Positions 62,386 through 64,000 of a DNA stretch of 64,000 nt are shown in pieces; within the stretch, counting starts at the first letter, position 1; the number at the start of each line of letters is the position of its first letter. The notes beneath the pieces were generated by a model that saw only the letters and a program-made list of their open reading frames with translations, was not told where the DNA came from and ran no database searches. Source of the stretch: DATBJG01 sp963790545. Its GTDB lineage: Bacteria; Acidobacteriota; Vicinamibacteria; Vicinamibacterales; JAMQPK01. The DNA is taken from NCBI GenBank assembly GCA_963790545.1, contig CAWBPA010000016.1, forward strand, positions 186,001 through 250,000, written 5' to 3'. Position numbers and translations under genes: made by a program.

Positions 62386-64000
62386 ATGCAGTGGCTTGCT
62401 GAACTGTGTGTTCGTCGTCCAGTCTTTGCGTCCGTCCTGATTCTTTCGCTGACGGTCGTCGGCGCGTTCGCGTTCATCCAGCTTGGCGTGGATCGGATGC
62501 CAAACGTGGACTTCCCCACCGATCACGGTGACGACACGTCTCCCAGGTGCCGCACCAGAACAGGTGGAAACCGAGGTCACGGACAAGGTCGAGGAAGCCG
62601 TCAACACCATCAGCGGCATCGATCAGCTCAATTCAAACTCCGCCGAAGGCATTTCACAGGTCATCGTCACCTTCAGACTGGACAAGAGCGCAGACGTGGC
62701 AGCGCAGGAGGTCCGGGACCGGATCAATCGAATCCTGCCGCTCCTCCCGCGCACGATTGACCAACCGACGGTCGAAAAGCAGGACCCCGATGCGGCGCCG
62801 ATCCTCACGCTTGCCGTGACGGCCAAAAAGCCGATTCGAGACGTGACCGAGTACACCGACAAAATCCTGCGTCGGAGGCTCGAGAGCGCGGACGGCGTGG
62901 GACAGGTTCTCGTGATCGGCGGCCGCAAGCGGCAGATCAACGTGTGGGTCGACGGGGCACGGCTGCGTGCATACAACGTCACGGTCAACGATGTGTCGCG
63001 CGCGCTCCAGGCTCAGAACGCGGACATCCCGGGAGGCCGGATCGACGAAGGGGCCCAGTCGATCACCATGCGCACGCGGGGACGCGTGGAATCGCCCGAG
63101 CAGTTTGGCGCGCTGGTTCTTCGCCAGGTCGACGGGACATCCGGTGCAGGTCGAAGATGTCGCCCGCATTGACGACGGCGTGGCCGAAGCCAGGACGCTC
63201 GCGAACGTCAACGGCGATCCGACGGTTCTTTTGCAGATTCGCAAGCAGTCTGGGACGAACACAGTCGAGGTCGTCAACAACGTCAAGGAACGGTTGAGCG
63301 AAATCCAGCAGGCGCTTCCTTCGGGCTATCAACTTCGCATCGTTCGCGACCAGGCCGAGTTCATCGAAGCGTCGATTCGAAGCGTCGAGGAGCACCTGAT
63401 TGTCGGGTCGCTGCTTGCCGCGCTGGTCGTGCTCCTGTTTCTGGGCAATTTCCGGTCGACGGTCATTGCCGCCATTTCAATCCCCACGTCGATCATCGCG
63501 ACATTCGCGCTCATCTGGTACATGGGGTTCACGCTCAACATGCTCACGATGCTCGCCCTGACACTGGCGGTGGGCATCGTGATTGATGACGCCATTGTGG
63601 TCCTCGAGAACATCTACCGATTTATCGAGGAAAAGGGCATGACGCCAATGGAGGCGGCGGTCTTAGGCACGCAAAGAGATCGGGCTGGCCGTGCTGGCGA
63701 CCACGCTCTCGCTCGTCGCGATCTTTGCCCCGGTCGGCTTCATGAGCGGGATGGTCGGCCGGTTCTTGAGGAGCTTTGGTCTGACGATGACGTTTGCCAT
63801 CATGGTGTCGCTGCTCGTCAGCTTCACCCTGACCCCGATGATGTGCGCGCGCTGGCTGAAGGTCAAGCCCCGAACCGAGGACGAGGCGCACAACGTGCAC
63901 GACTCGAAGCACTCGAAAGTGTTCGGTCCTCTGGATCGCGCGTATACGCGGATGCTGACGTGGTCGATGGCCCACCGCGGGATCATGGCGGGCCTGGCCG
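62386..64000 (+). pseudogene. RND efflux pump inner-membrane transporter, frameshifted and cut by window
   Basis: AcrB/MexB-like H+-driven transporter. TM1 (VRRPVFASVLILSLTVVGAF) and the porter domain (PGAAPEQVETEVTDKVEEAV, VIVTFRLDKSADVAAQEVRD, NQADIPGG-like QNADIPGGRIDEGAQSI) are in two frames, with TM helices after about 63140 (STVIAAISIPTSIIATFALI, TLALAVG-like LALTLAVGIVIDDAIVVLEN) in a third and another shift near 63665 before GLAVLATTLSLVAIFAPVGF. The catalytic Asp-Asp of TM4 (VIDDAIV) is intact. Frameshifts near 62519, 63140 and 63665 are required. Runs past the window end. Confidence 0.78.

Overview
The window looks like chromosomal DNA from a high-GC, soil-type member of the Acidobacteriota, most likely the Vicinamibacteria. 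This is inferred from gene content, not from a marker gene. It contains an acidobacterial-type duplicated orphan ABC permease (FtsX/MacB-like, no ATPase beside it), several secreted paralogues built around a W(E/D)GDTLV-type motif, two DUF6152 proteins, DUF6644-type membrane proteins, a CarD regulator and many lipoproteins with Big_2 or BACON domains. Genes are short, mostly monocistronic or in two- to three-gene runs, and strongly biased towards exported proteins.

Layout. 1-9.6 kb is backbone: CarD, a methyltransferase, DinB, DUF3617, CsgG-like, lipoproteins, a PPOX-fold protein and an AmpG-like permease. At 9595-9683 lies tRNA-Leu(CAA). Its 3' end (9660-9689) is repeated perfectly at 19759-19788. 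The 10.1 kb between the copies is an integrated island: a tyrosine recombinase next to the tRNA, an HTH protein of phage type at the far end, and cargo that is largely small, secreted or broken (ASCH protein, lipoprotein plus OmpA pair, PEP-CTERM metalloprotease, DNA-ligase remnant). 19.8-33.6 kb holds an orphan carrier-thioesterase protein, DinB, SnoaL, alginate-lyase-like, PEP-mutase-like and M19 dipeptidase genes, a hydroxypyruvate-isomerase-like gene, and a run of three secreted genes (MBL fold plus two small-family paralogues). 33.7-43.7 kb carries DUF6882, an amidohydrolase, an MTH938-like protein, an FAD oxidoreductase, a long amidase and an ankyrin/PQQ-propeller fusion. 43.7-52 kb has a GT-C-like membrane protein, a beta-barrel, a glycosidase-like lipoprotein, three zinc-protease-like genes and the large permease. 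52.9-60.2 kb contains a duplicated module (a 580-residue secreted protein plus DUF6152, twice, in opposite gene order) around an outer-membrane barrel and two DUF6644-type membrane proteins. The window ends with a TetR regulator, a likely operator, and an RND efflux pump cut by the window edge.

Two themes cross the whole window. First, intergenic spaces carry at least five families of nested or imperfect palindromic repeats, and one of them is inserted in frame in a membrane-protein gene. Second, about eleven otherwise conserved genes are split by one- or two-base frameshifts, often in compensating pairs; this pattern suggests base-level assembly or sequencing error at least as much as real decay, so the frameshifted genes are annotated as whole loci.
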